Source of the DNA: Candidatus Nanopelagicales bacterium
GTDB lineage: Bacteria; Actinomycetota; Actinomycetes; S36-B12
Assembly (NCBI GenBank): GCA_028687755.1
Contig: JAQTZL010000002.1
Coordinates: 62,001-126,000, forward strand
Length of the DNA: 64,000 nucleotides
Reading direction: 5' to 3'
A program made the position numbers and the translations under genes. This document shows positions 45,357-55,433 of this stretch, in pieces. The stretch's first letter is position 1, and every line of letters starts with the position of its first letter. The notes under the pieces are model-generated. The model searched no databases and had not been told where the DNA came from. It saw nothing but the letters and a program-made list of their open reading frames with translations.

Positions 45357-45769
45357 AACTTGCCGTTGATGGCAACGACTTCGAGGCCTTGAATGTCTTG
45401 GAAATCTTGAGGGTTCTTCGTAAACAAAGGTAACTCGTGCTGAATCGCGACTGATGCAATCAACGCGTCAAAGGCTCGGGCTTTAGTTTTCCTGCCACTG
45501 TTTCGAAGTTGCGCGGCAACTCGACCGAAAACTCGAGCTGTTGTTTCATCGAATGGCAACGGATCAAAACTCGCCTCCACAAGTTGGAGTACTGACTGGC
45601 GGGCACTTTGTTCTTGCGGCGTTTTTGCTACGAGTGGTCCAACGGAAAGCTCAGCGAGTGTGATCGATGAGATATCAGACTCAAGCGGAAGTTGGCCGGA
45701 ACTTATGAAGTCGGTGAGCTCCACTACAACGCTGGTGTCGAGTAAGCCGTGGAGATATCGCGGTTTCAT
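45353..45769 (-). CDS. vapC: VapC-type PIN-domain toxin
   Basis: A 138-residue PIN-domain ribonuclease. The acidic metal-binding residues are Asp11 (LLDTSVVVE), Glu40 (LAELSVG), Asp101 (FDALIAS) and Asp122. VapC toxins cleave tRNA or rRNA; the target here is unknown. It is translated from an ATGA overlap with the upstream antitoxin gene. Its 3' end overlaps the convergent smpB end by four bases. Confidence 0.92.
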   Translation of the reverse strand: MKPRYLHGLLDTSVVVELTDFISSGQLPLESDISSITLAELSVGPLVAKTPQEQSARQSVLQLVEASFDPLPFDETTARVFGRVAAQLRNSGRKTKARAFDALIASVAIQHELPLFTKNPQDFQDIQGLEVVAINGKF

Positions 45770-46002
45770 AGCGACAAGTCCATGAACTCATCCATGTCAG
45801 CAAGGAGGTCTTCGTATTTGTACGTAGGACATCCTTGAAACACCCGTTCCAAGGTTTCGACACGGACGCCTGGTTTGCGAAGAGGGCGCAATTCCGCAAT
45901 CGCTCTACCCTGGCGAGTCACAGTCATGCCTTCACCGCGCATCACGGCATCAAGAATCTCTCCGCCGTTATTTCGTAAGTCTCGAATCGTCACTTCTTTC
46001 AC
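45766..46002 (-). CDS. Phd/YefM-type antitoxin
   Basis: A 78-residue antitoxin. The N-terminal VTIRDLRNNGGEILDAVMRGEGMTVTRQGRAIAELRPL is the Phd/YefM DNA-binding fold; the C-terminal acidic part ([16 protein letters not shown]) should wrap the toxin. The GTG at 46002 is the start; a second in-frame GTG at 45993 is possible. An 11-base-arm palindrome immediately upstream is the likely autoregulatory operator. Confidence 0.9.
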   Translation of the reverse strand: MKEVTIRDLRNNGGEILDAVMRGEGMTVTRQGRAIAELRPLRKPGVRVETLERVFQGCPTYKYEDLLADMDEFMDLSL

Positions 46003-46007
46003 CCCTC

Positions 46008-46031
46008 AATTGTCTCACCAGTGAGACAATT
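46008..46031. promoter_or_regulatory. Palindromic operator of the toxin-antitoxin operon
   Basis: Perfect inverted repeat AATTGTCTCAC-CA-GTGAGACAATT. The minus-strand hexamer GACAAT at its inner edge is six bases before the antitoxin GTG, so binding would cover the promoter. Autoregulation is typical for Phd/YefM proteins. Confidence 0.65.
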
Positions 46032-46223
46032 TCTCAATGCTGAACGGTTGAAGTTTTTGGTGCCAGAGCGCCAGATTCAAGATTGCGGCGACAAACTGTG
46101 GATGAGAACCCACTTCAAGACAGCCTGTGGATAGATAGGTAATCCCTCATATTTCGTGATTAGCCGTGGGGGATTTACGATGGCCAAGAGCCACAAGCTC
46201 AATGCAGCTAGAAAATTCCATAT

Positions 46224-46588
46224 GGGGGTGACAGGTTTCGACGGACAGATGTTTTGACCGGAGAAGCGTGTCGAGAATCAAGGTGATCTCGTTAAGAATC
46301 CTTGAAACTAATAACTGCCAACAAAACGCAGTCTGCAGACGCTTACGCCCTCGCGGCATAAGTAAATATCTGCCGTCAGCCCAATGCGTCCCCGAGTTGG
46401 GGTCTGACGTCGCTAGGGGACTCACCAAAGGCACCGGTCACGGGTGCTGGAGGAAAACCAAACAGTGACTGGACCGTCCAGTGCAGTGCCGCACGAAGCA
46501 CAGGGGTCGAGAAAACGATAGCGCGGCTACACACGTAGAAGTACGGAAGAAGCCTGCACGGACCCGGGTTCGATTCCCGGCACCTCCA
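46224..46588 (+). ncRNA. ssrA: Transfer-messenger RNA (tmRNA)
   Basis: About 365 bases. The 5' end GGGGGTGACAGGTTTCGACGG and 3' end GGGTTCGATTCCCGGCACCTCC form the tRNA-like acceptor (seven pairs, one G-U) and T arm. The tag frame runs 46317-46361 and encodes ANKTQSADAYALAA, ending in the protease-signal ALAA. The discriminator A is at 46588; the following bases are CAA, so the CCA end must be added enzymatically. SmpB is encoded 0.9 kb upstream. Several apparent reading frames here are artefacts. Confidence 0.96.
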
Positions 46589-46627
46589 CAACGGGTAGTT
46601 GACGTAATCTGTTGATATAACCCACTA

Positions 46628-46663
46628 CAAAAGTCCCAGCGGAGCGATCTGTTGGGACTTTTG
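46628..46663 (+). terminator. Intrinsic terminator of tmRNA
   Basis: An 11-base stem CAAAAGTCCCA / TGGGACTTTTG with a 14-base loop, about 40 bases after the tmRNA end; T-rich descending arm. Confidence 0.8.
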
Positions 46664-47015
46664 CATGTTCTAATGCATTTTGTCGTGAAAGTGGTCAGAA
46701 CTAAAGGTGCGACGAAGTCATCTCGGCTTTTCGGTTTGCCTGTGATCAGTTTCCGGCCATGCGGCCGCTGGGTATGTGGGTGAGGTGAGGTGGGCAATCC
46801 AGTGGATTGAGTTAGCTGCGGGGTGGCGCGTTGCTGCGGTTGGTCATTCGCTTGGGCGTAAGGACTCGGGCTAGAGCTGGGGTGAAGACATTGGGGTCGA
46901 GTGCGGAGTGATACCCCGGTACAGTCACTTGCTAGGGCTGCTTGACCGTTGCGTCAGTTCGGCTGGGTGCCGATGTAAGCAGTTCGCGAAAGAGAAGTAG
47001 GAATACGGGGAAGCA
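46664..47015 (+). other. Non-coding gap between tmRNA and hsdM
   Basis: About 350 bases without a convincing gene, tRNA or integrase. The plus strand is notably G/T-rich. The last 30 bases include the GGGGAAG ribosome-binding site of hsdM. No repeat of the tmRNA 3' end was seen in it. Confidence 0.5.
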
Positions 47016-48629
47016 ATGCCACCAAAGAGTAAGAAGCAGGCAGCAAGTCAGGGCCTTGAAGCTTCACTATGGGAGGCTGCTGATCGGCTTCGCTCCAACA
47101 TGGATGCCGCTGAGTACAAGCATGTCGTGCTTGGTCTGATCTTCTTGAAATACGTCTCTGATGTATTCGCTCAGCGTCAAAATCAACTCGCCACCCTCGT
47201 TGAAGATCCAAACTCGGACTACTTCATGCCCACTGAGGAGGCCCGCCACTCAATCTTGGAATCCCGCGACGAGTACACATCGGAAGGTGTTTTCTGGGTT
47301 CCAGAAGGTCACCGTTGGGATGACCTGCGAAAAGCTGCAAAGCAGGCGGACATCGGCGCACGGATCGATAGTGCGATGGACGCCATTGAAAAGGAAAACC
47401 CGTCGCTTAAAGGTGTGCTCCCGAAGAGTTACGCGCGACGCGAGCTCACCCCAGCCACTCTCGGCGGGTTGATAGACAACTTCTCTCGCGAGGATCTCAC
47501 CGCAGCCGAACACGAGAACCTTGACGTCCTCGGTCGCGTCTTCGAATACATGGTCAGCCAGTTCGCATCAGCCGAAGGCAAACTCGGCGGCGAGTTCTAC
47601 ACCCCACGTTCCGTTGTGAAACTCATGGTCGACATGCTCCAACCGTTTAACGGCCGCGTCTTCGACCCGGCATGCGGCTCCGGCGGCATGTTCGTGCAAG
47701 CCGACAACTTCATCAAGGCCCACGGCGGTGTCCGTAACGACATCTCCGTGTTCGGCCAGGAGCAGAACCCCACCACGTGGCGTCTGGCGAAGATGAACCT
47801 CGCCCTTCGGGGCATCGACGCGAACCTGGGGTCACAGTGGGGGGATTCGTTCGGTAGCGATCAGCACCCAGACTTGCGTGCCGACTTCATCATCGCGAAC
47901 CCACCGTTCAACATCAAAGAATGGGGCGGAGAGCACCTCCGGGACGACCCGCGCTGGCAATATGGGACACCCCCGGCAGGCAACGCAAACTATGCATGGA
48001 TTCAACACATGGTCCATCACCTGTCGCCGACAGGAACGATGGCAACGGTCCTTGCAAACGGGTCCCTTTCATCCAAGACATCTGGCGAGGGAGAGATCCG
48101 CAAGAACTTGGTTGAAGCAGACCTAGTCGAATGCATCGTCGCCATGCCGGACAAGTTGTTCTACACAACCGGCATCCCGGTCTCGATTTGGTTCCTGACA
48201 AAGGACAAAACGGCACAGGGAGTGAAGTCTGAACGCCCACAGCGCGATCGCCGTGGCGAGATCCTCTTTATCGATGCGCGTTCAATGGGTTCTATGGTCA
48301 CGCGCACGGTGAAGGAACTTTCAGACGCCGAAATCGAGAAAATCGCTTCCACCTACAACGCTTGGCGCGGTGAACCTGACCTCGAGCCTTACGAAGACAT
48401 CGCCGGCTTCTGCTCATCGGTCAAGTTAGAGGACGTTCGTACTCACGACCATATTTTGACGCCGGGACGATTTGTCGGCTCCGAAGTTGCGACCAAAGAT
48501 GACGAGCCGCTTGGTTCGAAGATCGCGCGATTAACTGAATCAGTTCAAATGGGATTTGAATCTAGAGACGGCCTTCACCGCATAGTGATTCAAGCCCTTT
48601 CTAGCCTCGAGGTTGCCGCCGATGAGTAG
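47016..48629 (+). CDS. hsdM: Type I restriction-modification methyltransferase HsdM
   Basis: N6-adenine methyltransferase subunit (537 residues) of a type I system. N-terminal HsdM_N helical domain (about 10-150), SAM-binding DPACGSGGMF (about 217-226) and catalytic NPPF (about 295-298, IIANPPFNIKEW). It needs HsdS for specificity; hsdS begins within its last codons (eight-base overlap). The hsdM-hsdS-hsdR order is compact and all three are intact. Composition here is richer in G+C than in the adjacent core genes. Confidence 0.97.
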   Translation: MPPKSKKQAASQGLEASLWEAADRLRSNMDAAEYKHVVLGLIFLKYVSDVFAQRQNQLATLVEDPNSDYFMPTEEARHSILESRDEYTSEGVFWVPEGHRWDDLRKAAKQADIGARIDSAMDAIEKENPSLKGVLPKSYARRELTPATLGGLIDNFSREDLTAAEHENLDVLGRVFEYMVSQFASAEGKLGGEFYTPRSVVKLMVDMLQPFNGRVFDPACGSGGMFVQADNFIKAHGGVRNDISVFGQEQNPTTWRLAKMNLALRGIDANLGSQWGDSFGSDQHPDLRADFIIANPPFNIKEWGGEHLRDDPRWQYGTPPAGNANYAWIQHMVHHLSPTGTMATVLANGSLSSKTSGEGEIRKNLVEADLVECIVAMPDKLFYTTGIPVSIWFLTKDKTAQGVKSERPQRDRRGEILFIDARSMGSMVTRTVKELSDAEIEKIASTYNAWRGEPDLEPYEDIAGFCSSVKLEDVRTHDHILTPGRFVGSEVATKDDEPLGSKIARLTESVQMGFESRDGLHRIVIQALSSLEVAADE

Positions 48630-49752
48630 CGAGTGGCCAACGGTGCGGTTGGGGGATCTAGCGTCGAAGATAACCAAAGGCACTACGCCGAAGTCATTTA
48701 TCTCAGGTGCGGGACCTGACCGTATCAACTTCATTAAAGTGGAAACGATTAGCCAAGACGGACGCCTCATTCCATCCAAGTTCGCTTATATTGACGCCGC
48801 GACCAACGCCATTCTGTCCAGGTCCGTAGTCCAAGAAGATGATCTCCTATTCACAATCGCAGGGACGATTGGACGTGTTGCGCGCGTGCGCCAACACCAC
48901 CTTCCTGCGAACACAAATCAAGCGGTAGCCATCGTTCGGGCTAACAAAAGTTTGGTCGACATCGGGTACCTTTCCTGTGTCCTAGGAGATCGCGTGCGAG
49001 TCCAACAGGCTCAATCTCGAGTTGTGCAGTCTGTCCAGGCAAACTTCAGTCTCGCGGAACTGGCAGATCTCGAAATCCCGCTGCCTCCGCTCAACGAGCA
49101 GCGCCGTATCGCTGGAGTTTTGGGTGCCCTGGATGACCTCATCGAAGTGAACCGAGGGCTCATGGCGGACCTCGACGAGATGGCGGCGGCCCAAGCGAGC
49201 CGCTGGATTCAGTCGTCGGATCTCAAGGTCCGCCTATCAGAGGTGGCCGATCACCTTGCGGGTAAGTATCTCGCCAAAGACAAATACGAGGCTGGCGGTC
49301 AGTACGTTGTCCATGGTTCGAACAGCATCATGGGAACTCACTCTGAGTTCCTGCATCGCGGACCCCTGACGGTACTTGCTCGCATCGGTTCGTTCTGTGG
49401 AGCGCTTGCCTTTTCCGAAGATAGTGCGTGGATCAACAACAATGCGTCAGCGATTCGAGCGAAGCGGCCTTCAGATGCATATTGGCTTCACAGGTCCTTA
49501 CTGTCCGTGGATATGGACATGCATCGGGCGGGTAGTGGACAACCGTTCGTGAGAATCGAAAGCCTCATGAACACAGAGATCCCTTGGTTATCGCCGGAAG
49601 AGTTGGATAGTGCGAACCGCGCGCTTGGAACTCTGGAAAAGGCTATTGCTGCGCTACATGCGGAGAACTCACAACTTGCATCGACCCGCGATGAACTCCT
49701 GCCGCTTCTGATGTCTGGTCGTGTGCGCGTGGTTGAGGAGGTGGCCGCGTGA
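48622..49752 (+). CDS. hsdS: Type I restriction specificity subunit HsdS
   Basis: A 376-residue DNA-recognition subunit with two target recognition domains: TRD1 (about 5-150, [19 protein letters not shown]) and TRD2 (about 205-325), separated by conserved helical spacers ([35 protein letters not shown], repeated as [29 protein letters not shown] at the end). The recognised sequence would be bipartite but cannot be predicted. The ATG at 48622 gives the usual start; it overlaps hsdM, and hsdR overlaps its end. Confidence 0.94.
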   Translation: MSSEWPTVRLGDLASKITKGTTPKSFISGAGPDRINFIKVETISQDGRLIPSKFAYIDAATNAILSRSVVQEDDLLFTIAGTIGRVARVRQHHLPANTNQAVAIVRANKSLVDIGYLSCVLGDRVRVQQAQSRVVQSVQANFSLAELADLEIPLPPLNEQRRIAGVLGALDDLIEVNRGLMADLDEMAAAQASRWIQSSDLKVRLSEVADHLAGKYLAKDKYEAGGQYVVHGSNSIMGTHSEFLHRGPLTVLARIGSFCGALAFSEDSAWINNNASAIRAKRPSDAYWLHRSLLSVDMDMHRAGSGQPFVRIESLMNTEIPWLSPEELDSANRALGTLEKAIAALHAENSQLASTRDELLPLLMSGRVRVVEEVAA

Positions 49753-52700
49753 GCATGATTCCAACTGAGTCTGATCTCGAGTTCTTGGTTCTCGAGTTCT
49801 TGAAGAACGAGGGCTGGGGTGTCGTATACGGCCCGGATCTTGCGCCGGGTGAGCCGAATGAGGAGCGCACGGATTACCGAGATGTGGTGTTGGTCGGTCG
49901 TCTTCGGACGGCTGTGGCGGAGTTGAGTCCGTTCTTGTCGCAGGATGCGGTTGAGGATGTGGTGAAGACGGTACTGCGGGCTGAGTCCCAGGTTGCGATG
50001 ACGGAGAACTGGCGCGCTTATCAACTCCTGACCGAGGGTGTGCCGGTCCAGTACCGGGATTCCTCTGGTGCGATCAAGGATGCGCGTGCGCGGATTGTCG
50101 ACTGGGATGATCCGGCGAATAACAATCTTGTGGCGATCAACCAGTTCACGATCAAGGGCAAGTCCGAGCGCCGCCCGGATGTGCTGCTGTTCGTCAACGG
50201 CCTGCCGCTGGTGCTGTTCGAGTTGAAGCGCGCGGGTGCGAAGAACGCGACCCTGCGCGGGGCGTTCAACCAGATCGCCACCTACCGCAACCAGATCCCT
50301 GACGTGTTCACGTGGAACCAGGTCACGGTGATCTCCGATGGGGTGAATGCCCGCGCGGGCACGTTCACTGCGGGGTGGGAGCACTACGCCCCGTGGAAGA
50401 CCATCGACGGATCGAGTGTGCCGAAGGGAGTCTCGGAGATCGAGGTTCTCACCAAGGGCATGTGCACCCCTGAGCGTCTGCTGGACCTGGTGCGCAACTT
50501 TGTCGTCTACACCGGTGATGGCGCGGGCATGGTGAAGAAGACCGCGAAGTATCACCAGTTCTGGGCGGTGAACAAGGCCGTCATCTCCACCGTGGAAGCG
50601 GTCGAGGGCGATGGCCGTGCTGGTGTCGTGTGGCACACCCAAGGCTCAGGCAAATCCCTGGAGATGGAGTGGTACGCGGGCAAGATCATGCGTCACCCTG
50701 CGATGGAGAATCCGACCATCGTTGTCCTGACGGACCGTAACGATCTTGATGATCAGTTGTTTGATGACACGTTCGCAGCTTCTAAGCCTGGTGCGCCTTT
50801 GCCGGAAGCACCGGTGCAGGCTGACTCGCGTGAGCATTTGAAAGAGTTACTGAACAAGCGGCAGTCCGGTGGCATTATTTTCTCCACGTTGCAGAAGTTC
50901 GGGTTATCTAAGGATGAGAGGGACGCTGGAACGAGTTTCCCGACTCTGTCGGAGCGGATCAACATTGTTGTCATGGTTGATGAGGCTCACCGCTCCAACT
51001 ATGACTTTATTGACGGTTTCGCCCGCCACTTGCGCGATGGCCTGCCGAACGCGACTTACATCGGTTTCACTGGCACGCCCATTGAGGCTAAAGACAAATC
51101 CACTCGTCAGGTGTTCGGTGAATACATTGACGTGTATGACCTGACCCAGGCTGTTGCTGATGGCGCGACGGTGAAAGTTTTGTACGAACCTCGTCTTGCA
51201 AAGGTGGAACTTCCCAAGGACGCGTTGGGCGTCCTTGATGAGGAGTTCGCGAAAGCGACCTCGGGTACGGAGGAAGAGGCTAAGGAACGACTGAAGTCCC
51301 GTTGGGCTCAGGTTGAAGCGATCGTCGGGTCAGATAAACGCATCAAAGAACTTGCTACCGACATCGTCTCGCATTGGGAAGCACGTAAAGAAGCAATGAC
51401 AGGCAAGGCGATCATTGTTGCGATGTCCCGCCGTATCGCAGTAGCGCTGTATGACGAAATCGCGAAACTGCGCCCTGACTGGGCAAGCGATGACAACACC
51501 ACAGGGAAACTGAAAGTTGTTATCACTGGTTCCGCCGCTGATGATGCAACACTTCAACCCCACATTCGTTCCAAAGAAGCTCTTCGCGCATTGAAGTCCC
51601 GCGCGAAAGACCCAAATGATGAACTTGACATCGTCATTGTGCGCGACATGTGGCTCACCGGATTTGATTCACCTTCCATGCACACCATGTATGTGGATAA
51701 GCCGATGAAGGGCGCGAACCTCATGCAGGCCATTGCGCGCGTGAACCGCACTTTCAAGGACAAGCCCGCAGGTCTAGTTGTGGACTATTTAGGTATCGCT
51801 GAAGACCTTAAAAGCGCCCTCGCGGACTACACATCTCGTGATCAAAAAAGTCAGGAACTTGGCCAAGATATCTCGATCAAAGCGATCCCCGCGATGGTCT
51901 CCAAACACGAAGTGGTGTGCAACATTCTTCATGGATGCGAGTGGCGCAACGGTTTAGCTTCTGGCGGCCCGAAGGCATTCATAGACACCCTCACCTCCAC
52001 AGTGGAATATCTGTTGGCTCAACATGTTGAAGCCCCATCCCTAGATGCCTGCACCAAGGAAGCCCCGTGCCTTAAACACAGGTTCATGTCTCAGACCCGC
52101 GACCTGATTGCCCTGTACGTCATGTGTGTACCCAGCGACAAAGCGCTAGCAATCCGAGATGACGTCGCATTCTTTGAAGCCATCCGCTCACAAATCGCCA
52201 AAATCGAAGGCGTTGACCGTGAAGGCGGCGACCCCAACGCCGCGATGGACACCGCCATCCAGCAAATCATCTCTGGCGCTATGGCTGGAACCGGTGTCAT
52301 CGACATTTACGAGGAAGCCGGCATCGCCAAACCCGACCTGTCCCTCATTGACGATGAGTTCATCGACCGATTCAAGAAGACCAACAAACCCAACATCCAA
52401 ATACAGGTGTTAAAGAAAATCCTCGCAGGAGAAATCACCCGCATTTCCAAACGCAACATCGTCTCTGGCCGTGCGTTCTCAGAGATGCTCGAGCAGTCCC
52501 TTTTGCGCTACCAAAACAGAACCCTTGACGCCGCCCAGGTCGTCGCTGAACTCGTTGACCTAGCCAAAACCCTGCAGAATGAAGCCGACCGCGGAGGCAA
52601 ACTTGGTCTCAACTCCGACGAGCTCGCTTTCTATGACGCGATCCGCACAAACGACGCGGCCGTTATGGAACTCGGCGATGACACGCTCAAGAAAATCGCC

Positions 52701-52892
52701 CACGAACTGGTCGACATTGTCCGCCGCGACGCTAAAACTGACTGGAACGTCAAAGAACAGGTCCGCGCGAAACTGCGCTCCGCCATTAAGCGACTTTTGC
52801 TGAAGTATGGGTATCCACCCGACCAAGAAGAATCAGCCACCCAGTTAGTCCTAGACCAAGCCGAAGTCATTGCAGGAGAAGAAGCCGCATAG
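49749..52892 (+). CDS. hsdR: Type I restriction endonuclease HsdR
   Basis: A 1047-residue motor/nuclease subunit. N-terminal nuclease region (about 1-250, with [21 protein letters not shown] giving the D...E-x-K core), Walker A HTQGSGKS (about 296-303), DEAH box in [12 protein letters not shown] (about 409-416), motif III FTGTP, and a C-terminal helical domain. The GTG start overlaps hsdS. The segment 50,040-50,650 is much richer in G+C than the rest of the gene, suggesting a mosaic origin. All key motifs are intact. Confidence 0.96.
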   Translation: MSMIPTESDLEFLVLEFLKNEGWGVVYGPDLAPGEPNEERTDYRDVVLVGRLRTAVAELSPFLSQDAVEDVVKTVLRAESQVAMTENWRAYQLLTEGVPVQYRDSSGAIKDARARIVDWDDPANNNLVAINQFTIKGKSERRPDVLLFVNGLPLVLFELKRAGAKNATLRGAFNQIATYRNQIPDVFTWNQVTVISDGVNARAGTFTAGWEHYAPWKTIDGSSVPKGVSEIEVLTKGMCTPERLLDLVRNFVVYTGDGAGMVKKTAKYHQFWAVNKAVISTVEAVEGDGRAGVVWHTQGSGKSLEMEWYAGKIMRHPAMENPTIVVLTDRNDLDDQLFDDTFAASKPGAPLPEAPVQADSREHLKELLNKRQSGGIIFSTLQKFGLSKDERDAGTSFPTLSERINIVVMVDEAHRSNYDFIDGFARHLRDGLPNATYIGFTGTPIEAKDKSTRQVFGEYIDVYDLTQAVADGATVKVLYEPRLAKVELPKDALGVLDEEFAKATSGTEEEAKERLKSRWAQVEAIVGSDKRIKELATDIVSHWEARKEAMTGKAIIVAMSRRIAVALYDEIAKLRPDWASDDNTTGKLKVVITGSAADDATLQPHIRSKEALRALKSRAKDPNDELDIVIVRDMWLTGFDSPSMHTMYVDKPMKGANLMQAIARVNRTFKDKPAGLVVDYLGIAEDLKSALADYTSRDQKSQELGQDISIKAIPAMVSKHEVVCNILHGCEWRNGLASGGPKAFIDTLTSTVEYLLAQHVEAPSLDACTKEAPCLKHRFMSQTRDLIALYVMCVPSDKALAIRDDVAFFEAIRSQIAKIEGVDREGGDPNAAMDTAIQQIISGAMAGTGVIDIYEEAGIAKPDLSLIDDEFIDRFKKTNKPNIQIQVLKKILAGEITRISKRNIVSGRAFSEMLEQSLLRYQNRTLDAAQVVAELVDLAKTLQNEADRGGKLGLNSDELAFYDAIRTNDAAVMELGDDTLKKIAHELVDIVRRDAKTDWNVKEQVRAKLRSAIKRLLLKYGYPPDQEESATQLVLDQAEVIAGEEAA

Positions 52893-52907
52893 TCGGGGCG
52901 ACCTGAC

Positions 52908-54005
52908 ATGGCGCATCGCAAGGATCCACTTCGCCGTCGACACCACACGGTGTCGAAGTTTTATCTGGCCGGATTCGCCAACGAGTCAAGACAACTTTCA
53001 CAAGTGCATCTGCCGGGTCATCACACGCATTTGAACTCCGTTGTCAATGCGACGGTAGACACGGATTTCTACTCCGTGCGCGCAGAGGACGGCTCCCTTG
53101 ATGACACGATGGAGCGAGCGTTCGGAGAACTGGAAGGTCCAGCAGCGGGTGTGCTTCAGCGCGGGGTCGATTCCCTTTGGCCCCTGCCGTCTGAGGAAAA
53201 AGCGACACTTGCCAGTTGGATTGCACTGCAATACATGCGTGGGCCAGCGCTCCGCAGAACGCAAAACCAGTTAATGGCACAGATGCACCAAATGATTGTG
53301 CTGATGGCAGGCAGGCCAGCACTGCGCCAAGCCATCGAAGCCCATGAAGGTAGAGCCATTTCGGATGCGCGACTGGAATGGGAATGGAACGACCTCACAC
53401 AGGGCGGTGGACCCACACTGGAGCCAGACGCCTTCTTCCATGCGCGCACGATAGGCGAGACATTGCCATGGCTCACTGACTTAGTGTTCCAGAGTCAATG
53501 GATGCTGGTGACATTTCAACGACGCAATCTCTTCACTTGCGACCATCCGGTTTCGCTCGTCGCGCCTTCGGATCTTCCGTCATTCCTGGGTGTGGGATTG
53601 GCGACCGCCGAGGCCTATTTATTGCCCTTGTCCCGAAAGTTGGGTTTAGTCGTCATGCCGCACGAGCACGGAGCAGATGTACAAGTCGGAGGAACGACCA
53701 ACCTTTGGAGAGTTTTCGTTGACCACACGTTGGAGAATGCCCGCGGGTACCTTTTCCATCACCCAGAGGACTCCATTCCGCCAGAGCTCATTCTTCCGCA
53801 ACCACGAAGCCTCGAACTCGCTCAACTGGACACTTCAATCTTTGAGCGGCGTATTTCTGTCGAGGAAATCGTTGACACTTCAGCGGATCGGGCCGCGCGA
53901 AAGCGCATGCGCGATCTCACATCGACGGAACCCACCCTGTCGGGTGCAGACCTGGTGTGGCCAATACCGGGCAGGATCGCGCTGGAGCGACCGGACTCAC
54001 TCTGA
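52908..54005 (+). CDS. DUF4238 protein linked to the restriction system
   Basis: A 365-residue protein with the DUF4238 opening RRHHTVSKFYLAGFA (about 10-24), a helical middle (LASWIALQYMRGPALRRTQNQ) and the TCDHPVSLV segment about two thirds along. DUF4238 proteins are of unknown biochemical function and are often found among defence genes. It starts 15 bases after hsdR, so it is probably expressed with the restriction operon. A helper or separate anti-phage role is inference. Confidence 0.85.
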   Translation: MAHRKDPLRRRHHTVSKFYLAGFANESRQLSQVHLPGHHTHLNSVVNATVDTDFYSVRAEDGSLDDTMERAFGELEGPAAGVLQRGVDSLWPLPSEEKATLASWIALQYMRGPALRRTQNQLMAQMHQMIVLMAGRPALRQAIEAHEGRAISDARLEWEWNDLTQGGGPTLEPDAFFHARTIGETLPWLTDLVFQSQWMLVTFQRRNLFTCDHPVSLVAPSDLPSFLGVGLATAEAYLLPLSRKLGLVVMPHEHGADVQVGGTTNLWRVFVDHTLENARGYLFHHPEDSIPPELILPQPRSLELAQLDTSIFERRISVEEIVDTSADRAARKRMRDLTSTEPTLSGADLVWPIPGRIALERPDSL

Positions 54006-54219
54006 ATACGTGGGCGGATTCCTCCGAAAATGTGTGCGGATGTTGTAAACAGCCTTTCCCTTCATGAGGCGAATAGACTTGTGTCAACTAGCCACAACCG
54101 CATGGGGCGTCCCTCGGAAGAGGGCGCTCCATGTTTCTTTGCCTAGAGCACTGCTTTGTGGCCATTGGGAGCGTCAGTACGCCATGCTGTGCTCAGATGC
54201 ACAATTAGGGAGAACACAC

Positions 54220-54504
54220 ATGTGCTGTTTCGTACTCGTACTCGGATTCCTTGGCCCACGCCTGGCCTTTCTGTGGGCCTGGCTTTTCACCCCCCGCGTG
54301 ACCGACGCATTTACTGGCGGCTTCTGGTTGCCGCTTCTCGGAATGCTCTTCTTGCCATGGACAGCACTGGCCTACATCGTGGTGTGGTCGTTCGCTGATG
54401 GTGTCAGCCCATTGGGTTGGGTAGTGATCGCTCTTGGCTTTGTATTAGACATCGCTAATTACGGGAGCCGGTCGGCACAAGCGCGGCTTTCATCCGCTCA
54501 GTAG
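54220..54504 (+). CDS. Small membrane protein, family not recognised
   Basis: A 94-residue protein with three membrane segments (about 2-20, 31-53, 60-78), starting MCCFVLVLGFLGPRLAFLWAW. GGGAG lies at ribosome-binding distance from the ATG. The pattern of aromatic-rich helices and the GPR-LAFLWAWLFT motif resembles small actinobacterial hypothetical membrane proteins, but I do not recognise a named family. It ends the accessory block; a strong terminator follows. Confidence 0.7.
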   Translation: MCCFVLVLGFLGPRLAFLWAWLFTPRVTDAFTGGFWLPLLGMLFLPWTALAYIVVWSFADGVSPLGWVVIALGFVLDIANYGSRSAQARLSSAQ

Positions 54505-54543
54505 GACGATCTCGGCATTGAAGATGCCAACAGTGCAATGACA

Positions 54544-54582
54544 ACGGTGTGTTCCGCCGCGTTACGCGGCGGAACACACCGT
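54544..54582. terminator. Long hairpin between convergent genes
   Basis: A perfect 18-base stem ACGGTGTGTTCCGCCGCG / CGCGGCGGAACACACCGT with loop TTA, between the small membrane protein and the fasciclin gene. Confidence 0.88.
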
Positions 54583-54611
54583 TTCTCTCATTTGCTTAGT
54601 GATTGAGAGAC

Positions 54612-55240
54612 TTATGGAGCAAAGGGAAGAAGTACTCCATCGATACCGTGAGCGACCTGCTTATTGCCCTTGTTGATGTCGACCTTGGTTAAAATCACCT
54701 GTGGATTGGTCAGTTTCGGGGCGTAATCGCTCAAGATGATTGCCGGCTTGCTGGTCACCTTGACACCAATAGTTTTCCTTCAACTGCAGACTTGAGCTTG
54801 GCTCCGTTGGCCTTCAAGGCATCCTGAGAAAGAATTGTTGACCCTGGCACCACGTGATAGAGCAATACATTTTCAACGGTGTCCACTCCAAGACCGGCAA
54901 CAACCTTGAATGCCGCAGCTTCTGTCTTGACCTTCTTACCGCTGAGTGTGGTTGCCAAGTTCATGAATGCTTGGTCAGTAGGAGCGAAAACGGTAAGTGC
55001 TGTCATTCCATAAGCAAGGAGCTTGACGTTCGAATTTGGCTTAGCGCCCAAAACAGTTTCTACTGCTTTTGTCAGAATGTCGAAATCCGCATAATCGCGG
55101 TCGAACTTAGATTGACCGACCTTGAGCACCGTTGCTAGTGAGGTTTCACCTTCAGCAGCTTGGGCCGTAGGTGCGAGAGCGGCAAGTCCGATGAGTGCGG
55201 CGGTGCCGGCAACTGCCGCCCGAGAAATTTTGGTACGCAT
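54612..55240 (-). pseudogene. Secreted fasciclin-domain protein, frameshifted
   Basis: The signal peptide (TKISRAAVAGTAALIGLAALAPTAQA, cleavage near 29) and most of a FAS1 domain (LTVFAPTDQAFMNLATTLSG, VENVLLYHVVPGSTILSQDAL) are in one frame that stops at VSR. One extra A in the AAAA run (plus-strand TTTT 54773-54776) restores the missing end: GKTIGVKVTSKPAIIL...VDINKGNKQVAHGIDGVLLPFAP, a textbook FAS1 C-terminus. It may be an assembly error or a real truncation. FAS1 proteins act in adhesion; mycobacterial MPT70/83 are homologues. A strong GAGGAG site precedes the ATG. Divergent from the RskA-like gene. Confidence 0.75.
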
Positions 55241-55433
55241 AGCTTTCTCCTCTAGTTCTACCCGGAATTGGGTCCGTCGTTATTTGGACGGTGTATTGGC
55301 TATTTCCTGACTTAGAGGTCAATTGGATGCAACTTCAGAAAAATAATTAATTTTTGGCCCGAGTGCATCTAAATGCAGGGTTTCTAGAGAAAGAGTCATA
55401 ACGAGTTTTGTCGAGATCTCGCGAAGCAACACT

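Noticed and set aside
46147-46797. Several open frames across and after the tmRNA region.
   Set aside because: They lie on structured tmRNA sequence or its terminator, lack start signals and resemble no protein family.
46224-54600. Possible integrative element using the tmRNA 3' end as attachment site.
   Set aside because: No integrase, no second copy of the tmRNA end and no mobility genes were seen; only the location and cargo suggest it.
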